From Brevipalpus yothersi (lineage: Eukaryota > Arthropoda > Arachnida > Trombidiformes > Tenuipalpidae): a DNA stretch of 64,000 nt. The stretch covers positions 1 through 64,000 of the forward strand of contig QZCP01000334.1 in the NCBI GenBank assembly GCA_003956705.1, written 5' to 3'. This document shows positions 41,620-50,589 of this stretch, piece by piece. Position numbers and translations under genes: made by a program. The stretch's first letter is position 1. Each line of letters begins with the position of its first letter. The notes beneath the pieces were generated by a model. It was not told the origin of the DNA. It was given only the letters and a program-made list of their open reading frames with translations, and did not search any database.

Positions 41620-44600
41620 AATAAATTTAATGGCTATCGTAGAATATTCTTTCCTTCTTTCTCTCTCTTCTCTGGAATAAAGAGGATGGAAAAGAGATTC
41701 AGATGGCCAGAAGATAAAGAGCATCCTCATGCATGCATCTATTTTGTCTGGAAGCGACATTTTCTCAATCCTTCTTTTTATGACTTGTACACTTCTTCAC
41801 ATGTTCTATCGTTTTCGCTCTCTCCTCTTACTTACGCCTCAAAACACTCAAGTGGAAAATGGGTGCTATACACATGATACAATCTAATTTACTTGGTTCA
41901 ACAAAAGTGATTTATGTTTACTGGCAAATCCAAGTCATTTGCCAACGATTGCAAAATATTATAATGATAACTTTTTGTCCTGTTTTCTCTCTGTTTCTTT
42001 TTCTTCTTCTTGTTTTTCCTCTCTATTCTATGCATACTATTTACGATTAAGATGAACAAACTGTTAATTTGTTTCATTTATTCTCTTTCTTTCTCCCTCT
42101 TTTTCGCCACCAATTTCATCATGGACGTTATAGTTTGAAGATATATTCCATCCCTATTTGAATTACTGCCTGGAACACAGCAATTGTCTTCACTATGTGA
42201 AGGAGAAACACAAGGAAAGTGAACTTTTTAAAGCTTATGTTGTGGTAAGTCAAGCAACAAATTTTTTTTCATCAATGAAAAAAAGAGAAAAATACGAATG
42301 AAAAAAGAGAAAAAAATGCTCAACTACTGAACACATGTACAATAGATAAATTTCAAGATAAATCGTTCGCAGGTGTGGAATGTTCCAGTGTGATAAATTT
42401 GCATGGTATTTGAGAGAGAGAGATCATTCTTCATAGATTAGAAAAATGCTGAAAACAATAAAAAATTAAAAAATTAGTAAAATTGGAGCATCGACAAAAG
42501 TAGTCAAGATTCAAAAAAAAAATCTCTAAAAACAAGAAAAAAAACAAAAATTCTCTTCGTCTGACATTTTGACAAAATCGAAGTTTAAATCAATTCTGTT
42601 AACGATGAAAAGTTTTTCCGACTAGATAGTTCTAGGAAATAAAGTGTTCCGATAAAAGTTACCAACCTTTAAGAAGAATTTTCTGTTAGACGGAAAAAAG
42701 TAAATCTTCCTCTTCCATTATCAGGATGAGAATTCTGCTGATGCATCATGCTGAAATGATGCAAATGTAGAGAAGATGATCTAAACATCCCTTGATCCAG
42801 AAGATGATCCAGATGCTCGAAGGAATGCAAGTTCATGTGTGTATGAGAAATGAGAGTCACTGAAAAATGCCCAAAGACATAGCAAATAAAGTGAAATTGA
42901 GAGAATAAAAAGCCATTAGAATTCTGGTCTATTTTGCATTTCATGCAAATGGAGAATTCTTGAGCTCATTGCCACAGTCTGGTGAACTTTATTCTCCGGA
43001 ATTCTTCTCTCTATTTTTCGAACATCTTCAAAATTCCGAAAGAAAAATATGTGTTGACTAATAGCATGAATTTTTTTTCTTCTCTCCTCCTCTTCTCCAC
43101 CATCAAATGTTCATCATTATCATCAACTTTTTATGGTATCATTTTTGACACCCACACTCTTTCGATACTAAAAGTGGTGTGAAACGAGAAAAGATTGTGA
43201 TAGACTTCGATTAATGGACCTTCTGGTGAAACCTATGCAACGATTGACAAAGTATTCCCTACTATTGAAAGCTATTCTCAAGAAAACTGAATCCGATAGT
43301 CAACGAATGGCCTTAGAACAGATGAACGAATCTGTGGAACGTTTTGTGTCACGTGTTGATGCATGTTTACGACATCATTCAGATCGAGCTAAGCTAGAAT
43401 CGATTGTATCACGAATCGAAAGTTATGATGCACTCGATAGTTCTAATGATGAAGTTGAAAAAGTTCTCAAAGAATTTTGTCGACTTGATCTTACCGGACC
43501 GATGCCGGGCTGTCTTAATCATCGAATTCGACATCTCATACTGGAAGGTTCCAATGTTAAGCTGAAAGATTCATCTACATCATCTAAGCTGGATGTCCAC
43601 TGTTTCCTGTTCACCGATATTCTGTTAATATGTAAATCTATCGGCCGTAAAGGTGATAAAGTTCGAGTGATTCGACAACCTTTTCTGGTTGATCGTATAT
43701 TTACACATGAACTTCGAGATGGCTCCGGCTTTATTGTGATATATTTGAATGAATTCAATGTAGCAAGTGCATTTTTTACACTATACACCGCAACTGAAAC
43801 TCGCACATGGCTTGATTGTATTCGACAGGCTCAAGATCAATACTATAAGGCCAAATATCAATCAGCTATGCTAATACAATCAGCCCAATCATCACTACTG
43901 GGTCGATCTACTTTCGATGGAGATGATGGAGATGAAAGTACACTGAGTGTGGTCAGTTCCGGTTGTGTGCCCGGAAGTCGCCTGATTAACAGTGGCGGAC
44001 TATTGGCTGCCAATTCACCTCGATCCTCATCACTTGTCCATTCAACCTCAGGATCGGTGGACATCAGTGAGACAACAGCAGCCAATTCCCAGCTTGGATC
44101 AGCCCAAATGATAGCACCATCAACAACACCCAATCATCTACTGTCACTCCACTATGGTACCGGAAGTGGTGAATTTTTACCCTCACGAGCGACCAGTTTC
44201 GAATTGGGTGAATTACGGAATCCAAGTATGACACTAGATGATTTGGAAACATTCGGACGTTCACGATCAATGGAAACTCGTACACCATCAGTGACCATCA
44301 CATCACCACGACCGGAAAGACGTGCCTTCCTGTTGAAAGGTGCCGGTGGATATGAGCGTAATAGTCATGATTCATTTATGCATCCCATGAGTGGATCAAG
44401 TGGTGGTGTTAATACATTATCGGTAAATGTTCCATCACTACACGTGAGTAAGCATCATCATTCCACCCAGAGGACACTTCAGCATCATATGCAGTCACAG
44501 CATCATCATCAACAACAAGGATCCCAACAGCAACAAGGGCATCCTTCTCCTCCCACATCTGGTCCTGGTCCTCTTCATCCATACTCATCATCACAGCAAC

Positions 44601-46208
44601 AATCATCATCATCTTCATCCCAACAGCAGCAGCAACAACAATCATCATCATCTTCATCACCTTCTTCATCCACTCTCCATCAACAACAACAACAGTATCA
44701 TCATTCACATCATCTTGATCATGAAAAATCTATTCAAGTTCCGGTTATTCGTGAAACAATTAGTCAAACCAAGCCACCACAATCATCCACATCATCACCT
44801 AAATCATCAACTGGTTCCGGTTCCACTAGACATCGTTCCGTATCACCGAGATCATTGCAACGATCGCTGCCTGTTATACAGCCGATCAATAAGCCACCAT
44901 TAATTAAGATGAAAAATATAGCCGGACTTAGAGTCCATTCAGCACCGCCATCAGAGGATCCATCTCCTGTACACAGTTTTGATTCGGAACAAAGTTGCGA
45001 ATCATCAAGCGTTCAACCATTATCCGGATCAGATGGACATATCGAAATGTCTCGACATCACCAACATCAACAACAGCAGCTACATTCATCATCATCCACT
45101 GATCAATCATCAAATTTGCCTATCCAGCATCTTTCCCATCATTATCATCATCCATCCTCCCATCATCATCCTCAATTTTATATATCATCAACTGGACAGC
45201 GAATTGTTCAGCCTATTCGTGGATATCATGCCCAAATAAATCAATCAATATCTATACCTCAAACTGACCAACATGTGATTGGTATCGATGATCTCGGTGG
45301 TGGCTGTGTTGTGGGCGGTGGCTGTGATTCGGATCAAGATCAATCCAAAAGTCGATTACACCAGAAGCGTTCGGTCCGCGGTGAACGTCGATATCATACA
45401 GCTGATTCGATTGAGAATATGAAGAAAAAGAAGGATACATCTATCCATAAGAGGCTATCGTGGAATTATGGCCAACAACAGCAACAATCGGCTGGTGTGG
45501 GTGGCGGAAGCGGAAGTAGCCGATCTGGACACGAACGATTGTTGTGTAGTAAACATTTTTACAAATGTCAAAGTTCCGAATCAGTATGCTCATCATCTGG
45601 TTTCAGTTCCACTGGCTCTGTGCCTTTATCGGTTACCAATAGTAGTGAATGTGAACAGTGTGGCATGGAAATACTTGGCCACATCCAGGAAATCGAATCA
45701 ACAGCCGATAGTCCAACTGGTGATGATGACCATGAAGATGATCATGCACCATCAGCATCCAGTATGGATGATGACAATATTGAGCCATCTGATATTCGAA
45801 TCGATGTGAGTGAGATCAAGGATGGCATATCATCAGTTCAGATAACCGTTAGTGGAGCTAATATCGGGCGACCATCAAAAAGTGAATTAAGAAAGATGAA
45901 AGAATTTCTTTTGACCAAATTAGAGGCATCGTAAGTATTTTCTGTTATCAGAATATTCTTTTATTTGGAATCTTTTTATCGGAAAAAACTTTTATTCAAC
46001 ATTTTTGTGACTCAAATATGAGCCACAAGAGGGAAGCATGTCAAGAACCAGCAAAAGTTGACCGAAAAAAGGCGCCAAAAATTCGTTCAGAATAATCTTG
46101 AAACTTTTCCGATATCAATATTCAAGATATTCGAACATATTAAATTTTTGATTGTAAATGAGTGATGACTAATTTTCTGCCTTTTTGTCTGTTAACAGGG
46201 AAGTTTGA
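12058..46208 (+). CDS. PLEKHG5: PLEKHG5/Syx-type Rho guanine-nucleotide exchange factor (fly GEFmeso-like), seven coding exons
   Basis: Join 12058-12099, 13166-13426, 32996-33583, 35174-35323, 42134-42244, 43175-45930 and 46199-46208. All junctions are GT-AG, and all are phase 0 except the last (phase 2). The predicted short form has 1305 residues. Domains: Ser-rich linker; FSNPF and EKMEQL motifs as in vertebrate PLEKHG5; DH domain about residues 260-450 (WELLDTEVSYIKRL; KPMQRLTKYSLLLKA); PH domain about 505-604 (HCFLFTDILLI; WLDCIRQAQ); a long Ser/His/Gln-rich tail; and C terminus LEASEV, a PDZ ligand like that of the vertebrate protein. Family role: activates RhoA by GDP release at junctions and in migrating cells. 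A longer 5' form using exons at 7818-8639 is possible. The N-terminal Ras-binding-like region of the vertebrate long form was not found. Homology is from family knowledge of conserved motifs, not a search. Confidence 0.92.
12572..12606. repeat. (AG)n tract, left arm of an inverted GA/CT pair
   Basis: AG repeat in the first intron, facing a CT repeat 64 bp downstream. In the + strand transcript the two could pair. Confidence 0.9.
12670..12711. repeat. (TC)n tract, right arm of an inverted GA/CT pair
   Basis: TC repeat complementary to the AG tract at 12572-12606. Confidence 0.9.
13166..13426 (+). CDS. PLEKHG5: PLEKHG5-like gene: Ser-rich linker exon
   Basis: Acceptor follows the pyrimidine-rich CATTTTCTCTCAATAC and ends ATAG. 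Donor is TCG|GTGAGT. Exactly 87 codons, phase 0 at both ends. It begins AHRSKSLTQIDC, comparable to the basic segment just upstream of the Ser-rich linker in vertebrate PLEKHG5, and continues with low-complexity Ser/His/Gly sequence. Because both ends are phase 0 it could be skipped without a frameshift. Confidence 0.85.
13692..13769. repeat. (CT)n tract with TTTCTCTC variants
   Basis: Pure CT for about 40 bp, then four copies of a CTTTCTCT-type variant. Confidence 0.93.
17404..17457. repeat. (CT)n microsatellite, about 54 bp
   Basis: Pure CT repeat. Confidence 0.95.
21679..21721. repeat. (CT)n microsatellite, about 43 bp
   Basis: Pure CT repeat. Confidence 0.94.
27101..27158. repeat. (CT)n microsatellite, 58 bp
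   Basis: Pure CT repeat. Confidence 0.95.
30175..30215. repeat. (GA)n microsatellite, about 41 bp
   Basis: Pure GA repeat followed by GAAAG variants. Confidence 0.94.
32996..33583 (+). CDS. PLEKHG5: PLEKHG5-like gene: exon with start of DH domain
   Basis: Exactly 196 codons, phase 0 at both ends, acceptor AAAACAG and donor GAT|GTAAGT. It encodes a linker with NPFRTDREKMEQL, a His/Gln/Asn-rich insert, then YLEKNWRALVDSPE and AIWELLDTEVSYIKRLKVI, the conserved first helix of the DH (RhoGEF) domain. It ends at LLND, where the vertebrate protein has LLCE. Confidence 0.93.
33584..35173 (+). other. Intron, 1.6 kb
   Basis: Lies between the donor at 33584 and the acceptor CATACAG ending at 35173. 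It contains an (AC)n tract at 34826-34858 and short trinucleotide TAG/AGT runs near 34350. The final acceptor has only a moderate pyrimidine tract. No other gene is seen. Confidence 0.85.
34826..34858. repeat. (AC)n microsatellite
   Basis: Pure AC repeat of about 33 bp, one of the few long tracts here that is not GA/CT. Confidence 0.93.
35174..35323 (+). CDS. PLEKHG5: PLEKHG5-like gene: DH domain exon
   Basis: Exactly 50 codons, phase 0, donor AAG|GTAAGC. The start (IDTERMFSNI) matches the vertebrate VEAERLFSNI segment, and the end (KDGFLK) matches the GDFLK segment of the DH domain. The frame is open upstream of the acceptor to an ATG at 35153, but those codons do not match the family, so the exon start is placed at 35174. 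Confidence 0.9.
36372..36429. repeat. (AG)n microsatellite, 58 bp
   Basis: Pure AG repeat. Confidence 0.95.
37841..37907. repeat. (TC)n microsatellite, 67 bp
   Basis: Pure TC repeat, complementary to the GA tract at 38169-38227. Confidence 0.95.
38169..38227. repeat. (AG)n microsatellite, 59 bp
   Basis: Pure AG repeat. Confidence 0.95.
41545..41616. repeat. (GA)n microsatellite, 72 bp
   Basis: Pure GA repeat. Confidence 0.95.
42134..42244 (+). CDS. PLEKHG5: PLEKHG5-like gene: short DH domain exon
   Basis: Exactly 37 codons, phase 0, acceptor TTATAG and donor GTG|GTAAGT. It encodes FEDIFHPYLNYCLEHSNC and ends ELFKAYVV, corresponding to the vertebrate FKPYIRYCMEEEGC ... LFRAYIT segment. It is too short to be noticed without the family comparison. 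Confidence 0.92.
42245..43174 (+). other. Intron, 0.93 kb
   Basis: AT-rich intron with no gene. It ends in a CTCTTTCGATACTAAAAG acceptor. Confidence 0.88.
43175..45930 (+). CDS. PLEKHG5: PLEKHG5-like gene: large exon with DH end, PH domain and low-complexity tail
   Basis: 918 codons plus two bases. It opens WCETRKDCDRLRLMDLLVKP, running through the most conserved DH helix (MQRLTKYSLLLKA), then SRIESYDALDSSNDEVEKVL, a family signature between DH and PH, and the PH domain ending near WLDCIRQAQ. After that come about 700 residues of Ser-, His- and Gln-rich sequence with scattered conserved-looking islands (KKDTSIHKRLSWNYG; SSGFSSTGSVPLS; IRIDVSEIKDGISSVQITVS). The end, SELRKMKEFLLTKLEA, matches the basic, leucine-rich C-terminal segment of the family. 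The donor, ATC|GTAAGT, itself supplies an in-frame TAA if not spliced. Confidence 0.95.
45931..46198 (+). other. Last intron, 268 bp, retention of which removes the PDZ ligand
   Basis: Donor GTAAGT at 45931, acceptor CTTTTTGTCTGTTAACAG ending at 46198. If retained, translation stops at the TAA within the donor and the protein ends EAS instead of EASEV. Confidence 0.82.
46199..46208 (+). CDS. PLEKHG5: PLEKHG5-like gene: 10-base terminal coding segment encoding the PDZ ligand
   Basis: One base completes Ser, followed by GAA GTT TGA, giving the C-terminal residues S-E-V. Vertebrate PLEKHG5/Syx also ends in SEV, which binds PDZ domains of MUPP1 and PATJ (established knowledge). Such an exact match from a 10-base coding tail strongly supports this splice. 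Confidence 0.85.
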
Positions 46209-46958
46209 AGACTGATCATATTGAACATGGAGACTAATTTGCGACATAGAAAGTTTGTTGATGGATATTCTTCGTTCTTGGTAGATTTGAAAAATTTTCA
46301 AAGACTAAGCAAGATCCTCTCCATGGACTTGATGAACTGAATATCTTGGTCAAAATTGATAATTATGATACTTTTGATGCTTTGATTGTGGGACACCTCA
46401 ATGCAATTCTCCTTAAATTGGATCTCCAATTCCTTAATTTTTCTTCTATATATTGCCTTTCAAAAATTTAGGAGGCTTGTATTTCATCTCTTTACCATTG
46501 TAAATAATCTGTAAATATTTAGTTTAATCCTTATAAAAAAATTAACACTGTTATTCTAAAAAGAGTATCATTTTTATGATCAGATCCCTCTTTTCAAGCA
46601 AAGAAATCTTACCTCTCAGCTTCGTAATGGGAATAGACGCTTGATCGAGCATTGTGTTCATGGTAAGAATTTATGAGACGTTTCCATTCCAGGAATTGAT
46701 ACTTCGTTTTCACAAGAATGGAAATTTTCTTCCCCAATATACTCATGTTTCTAAAAAAATGAATCGACTCGGTGATAAGAAATTTTTACTCCGTCAATAC
46801 CATGAGCATTGGGAAAGAGTTAAGTTGTTCATTTGCAACGGATCAAATTTCAATGAGAAGCATGAACAGAATAGCTCGAACTTTTTAACATAATGTCGCC
46901 AAAATATTTTATGATAAGAAGTTCATAACGTAGTATCGTACAAAGCGTAGTATATACC
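46209..46958 (+). other. 3' UTR and flank of the Rho-GEF gene; left end of the duplicated cassette
   Basis: No canonical AATAAA was seen. Two TGTAAATA motifs (46499-46506 and 46510-46517) match the Pumilio recognition element and could act if the 3' UTR reaches them. From about 46398 onward the sequence is similar to the region upstream of the second protease copy (for example around 46761 versus 48764), so the duplicated unit starts in or just after the Rho-GEF 3' UTR. An open frame at 46654-46893 is not kept in the duplicate and is probably not coding. Confidence 0.55.
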
Positions 46959-48060
46959 ATGACCAAGATAGTGAATCTTCTAGTCCTGATCATCTTCCTT
47001 ACTTTCTATTCTAATGTTTCTCCTGAAAATTCAAAAATGGTGGGCAAACAGACTGGCAAATCTACCAAAAAACCTTCCAATAAACGTCCATTTGAACCAA
47101 AATTTGATGCCAATATCTCAGCATCATCCACAGTGTCTGCGGCCAGATTTTCCGGCACATGTACAAGAGATGCCCATCCAGGAGAATTCAATGAGATTGT
47201 TTCCCTGAGACTGAAAAATAATATTACTCGTCATTTTGGTTCTGGAGTTTTGCTGAATGAAAGATGGATTCTGACTGTAAGACGAAATCTGATTAGAGAA
47301 CCTGTGTATATTGAGGTCGAAAAAAAATGGATTAATTTTGGTCTCAAAGATATTGTCATTTATCCACTATATAGTTTGAATATAGATGAATTCAAGAATG
47401 AGTACAAATATTTTACACCAGAAAAAACGTTCTGCCATCCTTTGACAATCGAACGATATGAACCGATATTGACTTACACAGATATTGGATTGATCAAACT
47501 TTCGGAACCCATTCTACTCGATATACTTCCGTACAATTTTTCATCCCAAAATCCGGGAGGACCTTATTGGGATGCAATAGTGAAAGGAGATGATGATGTC
47601 ACTTTCCCAGGATGGCCTGTAAACGGTGGACCTATACTGTCAGTTCGCAATCTTTATAATGCTGATTGTTACCATAAATTTGGTGGGAAACGGTATCATC
47701 CTGATTTCCATTGGTGCCTATTCGAAGGGTGTTCAGGTAGAGGCAACATATGTGATGGTGATCAAGGTGGTCCTGCCGTTATGCGTAGCAAGCTTGGATT
47801 ATTTCGTTTTATTGGTATTTCAGCATTTGGTACATGTTGTGGGTGCTTGTGAGTCATCTAAATGATTTTCTTAGATCAATAGAGATCAATTTATATTTAT
47901 ATTTTTACGAACATTTTTTTTTGCCAGCGGTGAATCTTATTTCATGAAAATGGAACCATTCATACGATGGATCAGAGCAGTTATTAGAAATGAGGATAAA
48001 ATGTATGAATGTTCCCATCTATTGGATGATCAAGGGAATCAGACGAAAAGAGCCCAGTAA
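46959..48060 (+). CDS. Secreted, catalytically inactive chymotrypsin-fold serine protease homologue, copy 1
   Basis: Join 46959-47848 and 47928-48060, 340 residues, 79-base intron (donor GTGAGT, acceptor TTTGCCAG). N-terminal hydrophobic signal peptide (about 1-20), a Lys/Ser/Thr-rich spacer, then an S1-type fold: GEFNEIVSLRL, WILTVRRNL, TDIGLIKL, CDGDQGGPAV, GISAFGTCCGCF, and a C-terminal helix segment PFIRWIRAVI. Catalytic His57 is Arg (about residue 109) and Ser195 is Gln (about 269), while Asp102 is kept (about 175). The Cys42-Cys58 pair is lost on both sides, and there is no IVGG activation site. It therefore cannot be a normal protease. Known mite relatives with lost triads (scabies-mite inactivated protease paralogues) bind host proteins; the same role here is inference. 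Possible N-glycosylation at NIS, NIT and NFS. It is 60% or so similar to copy 2 by eye. Confidence 0.9.
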
Positions 48061-48968
48061 TATATGTTTCATTTGATCTTCTCTGGATCTTCAGTTCCAC
48101 TTTCTCACCAGCAAATGCTGGATAGTTGTTGTGGAACATTGCTATCATTAAGTACTTTTTCACCTTTTTCTAGCATTTCATGTGCTTTGACAGAGTATTG
48201 ATTATCTATCCAAGAGCATTTTCCATCTTAAAATCATTTTTTTCAACAGTTGTACAACTCTCAGCATTCAATATGTCATGTAGGAAGCTTTTGGACCAAC
48301 ACTTTTCATCTATTATCAAATTTCAAAGTTTTAAAAACTTAATTGGATCTTTTTCATAACATAGAGAAGTGAGAATCCTAATTATAATGACAGTCTTACG
48401 GTATTTTGAACGCGTTCAGTGAGATCCCTCAATACAATGCTTCTCAGAGTCAATTTCTCGAATTTTTGCCACATAACAGCTGATACTTTCTAAAAATTTA
48501 GGTGACTTCTATTCTACCACTTTGCAATTATAAATACATGTAATTATCAATATCTGACTGTATCTTCATGGAAAACTAACTCCTTCATTTCATCAAAAAT
48601 AGCATTCAATCATCTCAACGGTCGGACCCGCTTTTTTGATTATTTTCGACACCTCACACGAACAAAACAAAATCCAAGATCTTGCATTCATCTTGCACTA
48701 GTTGACTCCAAGAAACCTTTTCTGAAAACTTTTTTTATTAACTAAAATCTATATTTCGCAAATGAATCGACACCAGGATATCAAATTCCACTCCGTTAAT
48801 ACCACGAGAAATGGCTGAAAATTTGAAGTAGTTTTCTGAGATATTTTGAATTGATTGAATTTCAGTAGAAAGTGTGCCATGATTAGTCAAAAATGTTTGC
48901 ATAATGTTGAAATAGTGAATGAATAATGAAAATGAGATTTTTATAGCAAAAAAGACACATCACATATA
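48061..48968. other. Spacer between protease copies, duplicated flank
   Basis: Its first part holds the remnant of the helical-protein gene (listed separately). From about 48430 it resembles the flank upstream of copy 1 (the CCTCAAT and AAAATTTAGG blocks and the ACTCCGTTAATACCACGAG block), and this is probably the promoter region of copy 2. No other gene is seen. Confidence 0.6.
48095..48265 (-). pseudogene. 3' fragment of a decayed copy of the helical secreted-protein gene
   Basis: On the minus strand it is clearly related to the 3' end of the gene at 50590-51499. Over 48131-48180 versus 50661-50710, 40 of 50 bases match without gaps. In translation, AHEMLEKGEKV corresponds to AHDMLEEDGKV. 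The two ends are out of frame: a deletion of about 14 bases lies on one side and an insertion of about 9 on the other. Nothing recognisable of the upstream exon remains. Its position, tail to tail with protease copy 1, mirrors the intact gene and copy 2, so it is best read as the lost half of the left duplication unit. Confidence 0.78.
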
Positions 48969-50091
48969 ATGAAAAAGACCCTCCTCTCTTTGATCTATCT
49001 TCTCGTTCTTAATTCTGATATTATTCTCTTGGACTCTAGAATGAGCCTCAAACAGACTGCGAATAGCACCAGAAAATCTTCCATTGAATCTTCTAAAAAA
49101 ATTTCCATTGAATCTACCAGTGAACACCCATTTGAATCGAATCGTTCAAGACCGTCTATAGTGCCTGATCTGAGAAATCCAAGTTGTGAAAGAGATGCTT
49201 ATCCAGGAGAATTCAATGAGATTGTTTCATTGAGATTGAGAAGTAATATTTCCAGCCATTTTGGTGCTGGTGTTATTCTCAGTCCAAAATGGATTCTGAC
49301 TGTAAGACGAAATTTAATTAACGAGCCCACGTGGGATGAGACTGTTATGGAATGGATTAATTTTTCAACCAAAAATATTGTCGTTTATCCAGCATACAAG
49401 TTAAGCTTGGAAACATTCACATATTTCAACAGATACTTTGCACCCGCAAAAACTTTTTGTCATCCATTGACAATCGGAAAATATCCACCGATAGTGACTT
49501 ACACCGATATTGGATTAATCAAACTTAACGATCCTATCCATCTCGATATACCTCAGTACAATTTTACATCCCAAAATCCGGGTGGGCCTTATTGGAACGA
49601 AATTCCGGTACACGATCATGATGATGTTACCTTTGCAGGATGGTCCCGAAAAGGTGGACCTTTCCTAAAAGTTCGAAGGCTATATAATGCAGGTTGTGTA
49701 AAAAAATCTGCTGGAATCAGGTATCATCCAAATTTCCATTGGTGTCTAAATGATGGATGTAGGGGTGTAGCCAACATATGTGATGGTCATCAAGGTGGTC
49801 CTGCTGTTTTGCGTAATAATATTGGCTTATTTCGTTTTATTGGTATATCAGGATTTGGCACTTGTTGTGATTGTTTGTGAGTGTATTATTTTAAAAGTTT
49901 TTCTAAATCAGCTGAGATTTTGATTCATAAATTGTCAACATTTTTTCACCAGAGGTGAATCCTATTTCATGAAAATGGCACCATTCATAGGATGGATAAG
50001 AAGAGTGATGATGGAAGAGGAGCAAAAGTTCGAATGTTCCCATCTAATGGATAATCAGATGGCAGGTTCTGGAAAACAGCCCCGAAATTGA
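48969..50091 (+). CDS. Secreted, catalytically inactive chymotrypsin-fold serine protease homologue, copy 2
   Basis: Join 48969-49876 and 49953-50091, 348 residues, 76-base intron at the same position and phase as in copy 1. Signal peptide (MKKTLLSLIYLLVL), then a longer Ser/Lys-rich spacer with a short repeat (KSSIESS/KKISIES), then the same fold. His57 is Arg (about residue 114), Ser195 is Gln (about 275) and Asp102 is kept (about 180). In addition Asp194, which normally pairs with the new N terminus after activation, is His (CDGHQGGP). Cys42 and Cys58 are absent. Conserved glycosylation-type sites NIS, NFS and NFT. Inactivation features shared with copy 1 show they arose before the duplication. 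The frame is open and splice sites are strong, so it is not a pseudogene on sequence grounds. Confidence 0.9.
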
Positions 50092-50589
50092 AAAAATGGC
50101 AATCAATCGGAATTTTATATTCTGAAAAATATTCAGAAATTAGTTGTGTTCTTCGTTGGTTATGGAAATTTTTCAAAGGGGATGTTTTTTCCATTCGAGT
50201 TGACAACATTGCATAATCGAAAAACCAGCAGTAGAGCATTTCAGAGAAATATTCTGAGCGAGCAGATTCAGATTGTATCAATCTATGACATTTTTCTAGT
50301 CCATAGAGTAACTTCCCCATAAAAATCAGCCAATATTGAGCTATGTTTTGGTCTAAAACTCAGGTATCGAAGAAGATAATTTATCATCGTATTATACCTT
50401 AGAAATCAAATATCAAATATCATGTATGGCTGTTGATCACCTACTCATAAACAACAAAATATCATGGTAACATCTGAACGAGTGGGGAACAAAAAATACC
50501 AAATAAATTGTCAGCATATCACTTAAAAATTGATAATATTTAAGATTAAATAATTATAGTGAATAATAGTAGAGTAAAGTCTTATTTAG
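50092..50589. other. Intergenic spacer between convergent genes
   Basis: About 500 bp between the stop of protease copy 2 and the stop of the minus-strand helical-protein gene. The corresponding gap in the left unit is only about 35 bp, so one unit has gained or lost roughly 460 bp here. No gene or recognisable mobile element. No clear AATAAA on the minus strand. Confidence 0.6.

Larger units (their letters stand above)
35324..42133 (+). other. Intron of about 6.8 kb
   Basis: Contains four long purine/pyrimidine tracts (GA 36372-36429, CT 37841-37907, GA 38169-38227, GA 41545-41616). The open frames are repeat-derived or short. No other gene was recognised. The CT tract at 37841 and the GA tract at 38169 are complementary and 261 bp apart. 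Confidence 0.85.

Noticed and set aside
43519..45440. Minus-strand open frames of 62-99 codons across the large exon
   Set aside because: They are antisense shadows of the PLEKHG5-like coding exon, whose plus-strand reading matches conserved DH and PH motifs.
46654..46893. 79-codon open frame upstream of protease copy 1
   Set aside because: The related sequence upstream of copy 2 (around 48762) has different indels and an early stop, so the frame is not kept. The shared sequence is better explained as duplicated flank or promoter.
46959..50091. Calling the two protease genes active trypsins or allergen-type proteases
   Set aside because: His57 and Ser195 equivalents are Arg and Gln in both, and the activation site and the Cys42-Cys58 bridge are missing.
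46959..50091. Calling the two protease copies pseudogenes
   Set aside because: Full-length open frames, signal peptides, matching strong splice sites and conserved C-terminal exon argue for expressed, non-catalytic proteins.
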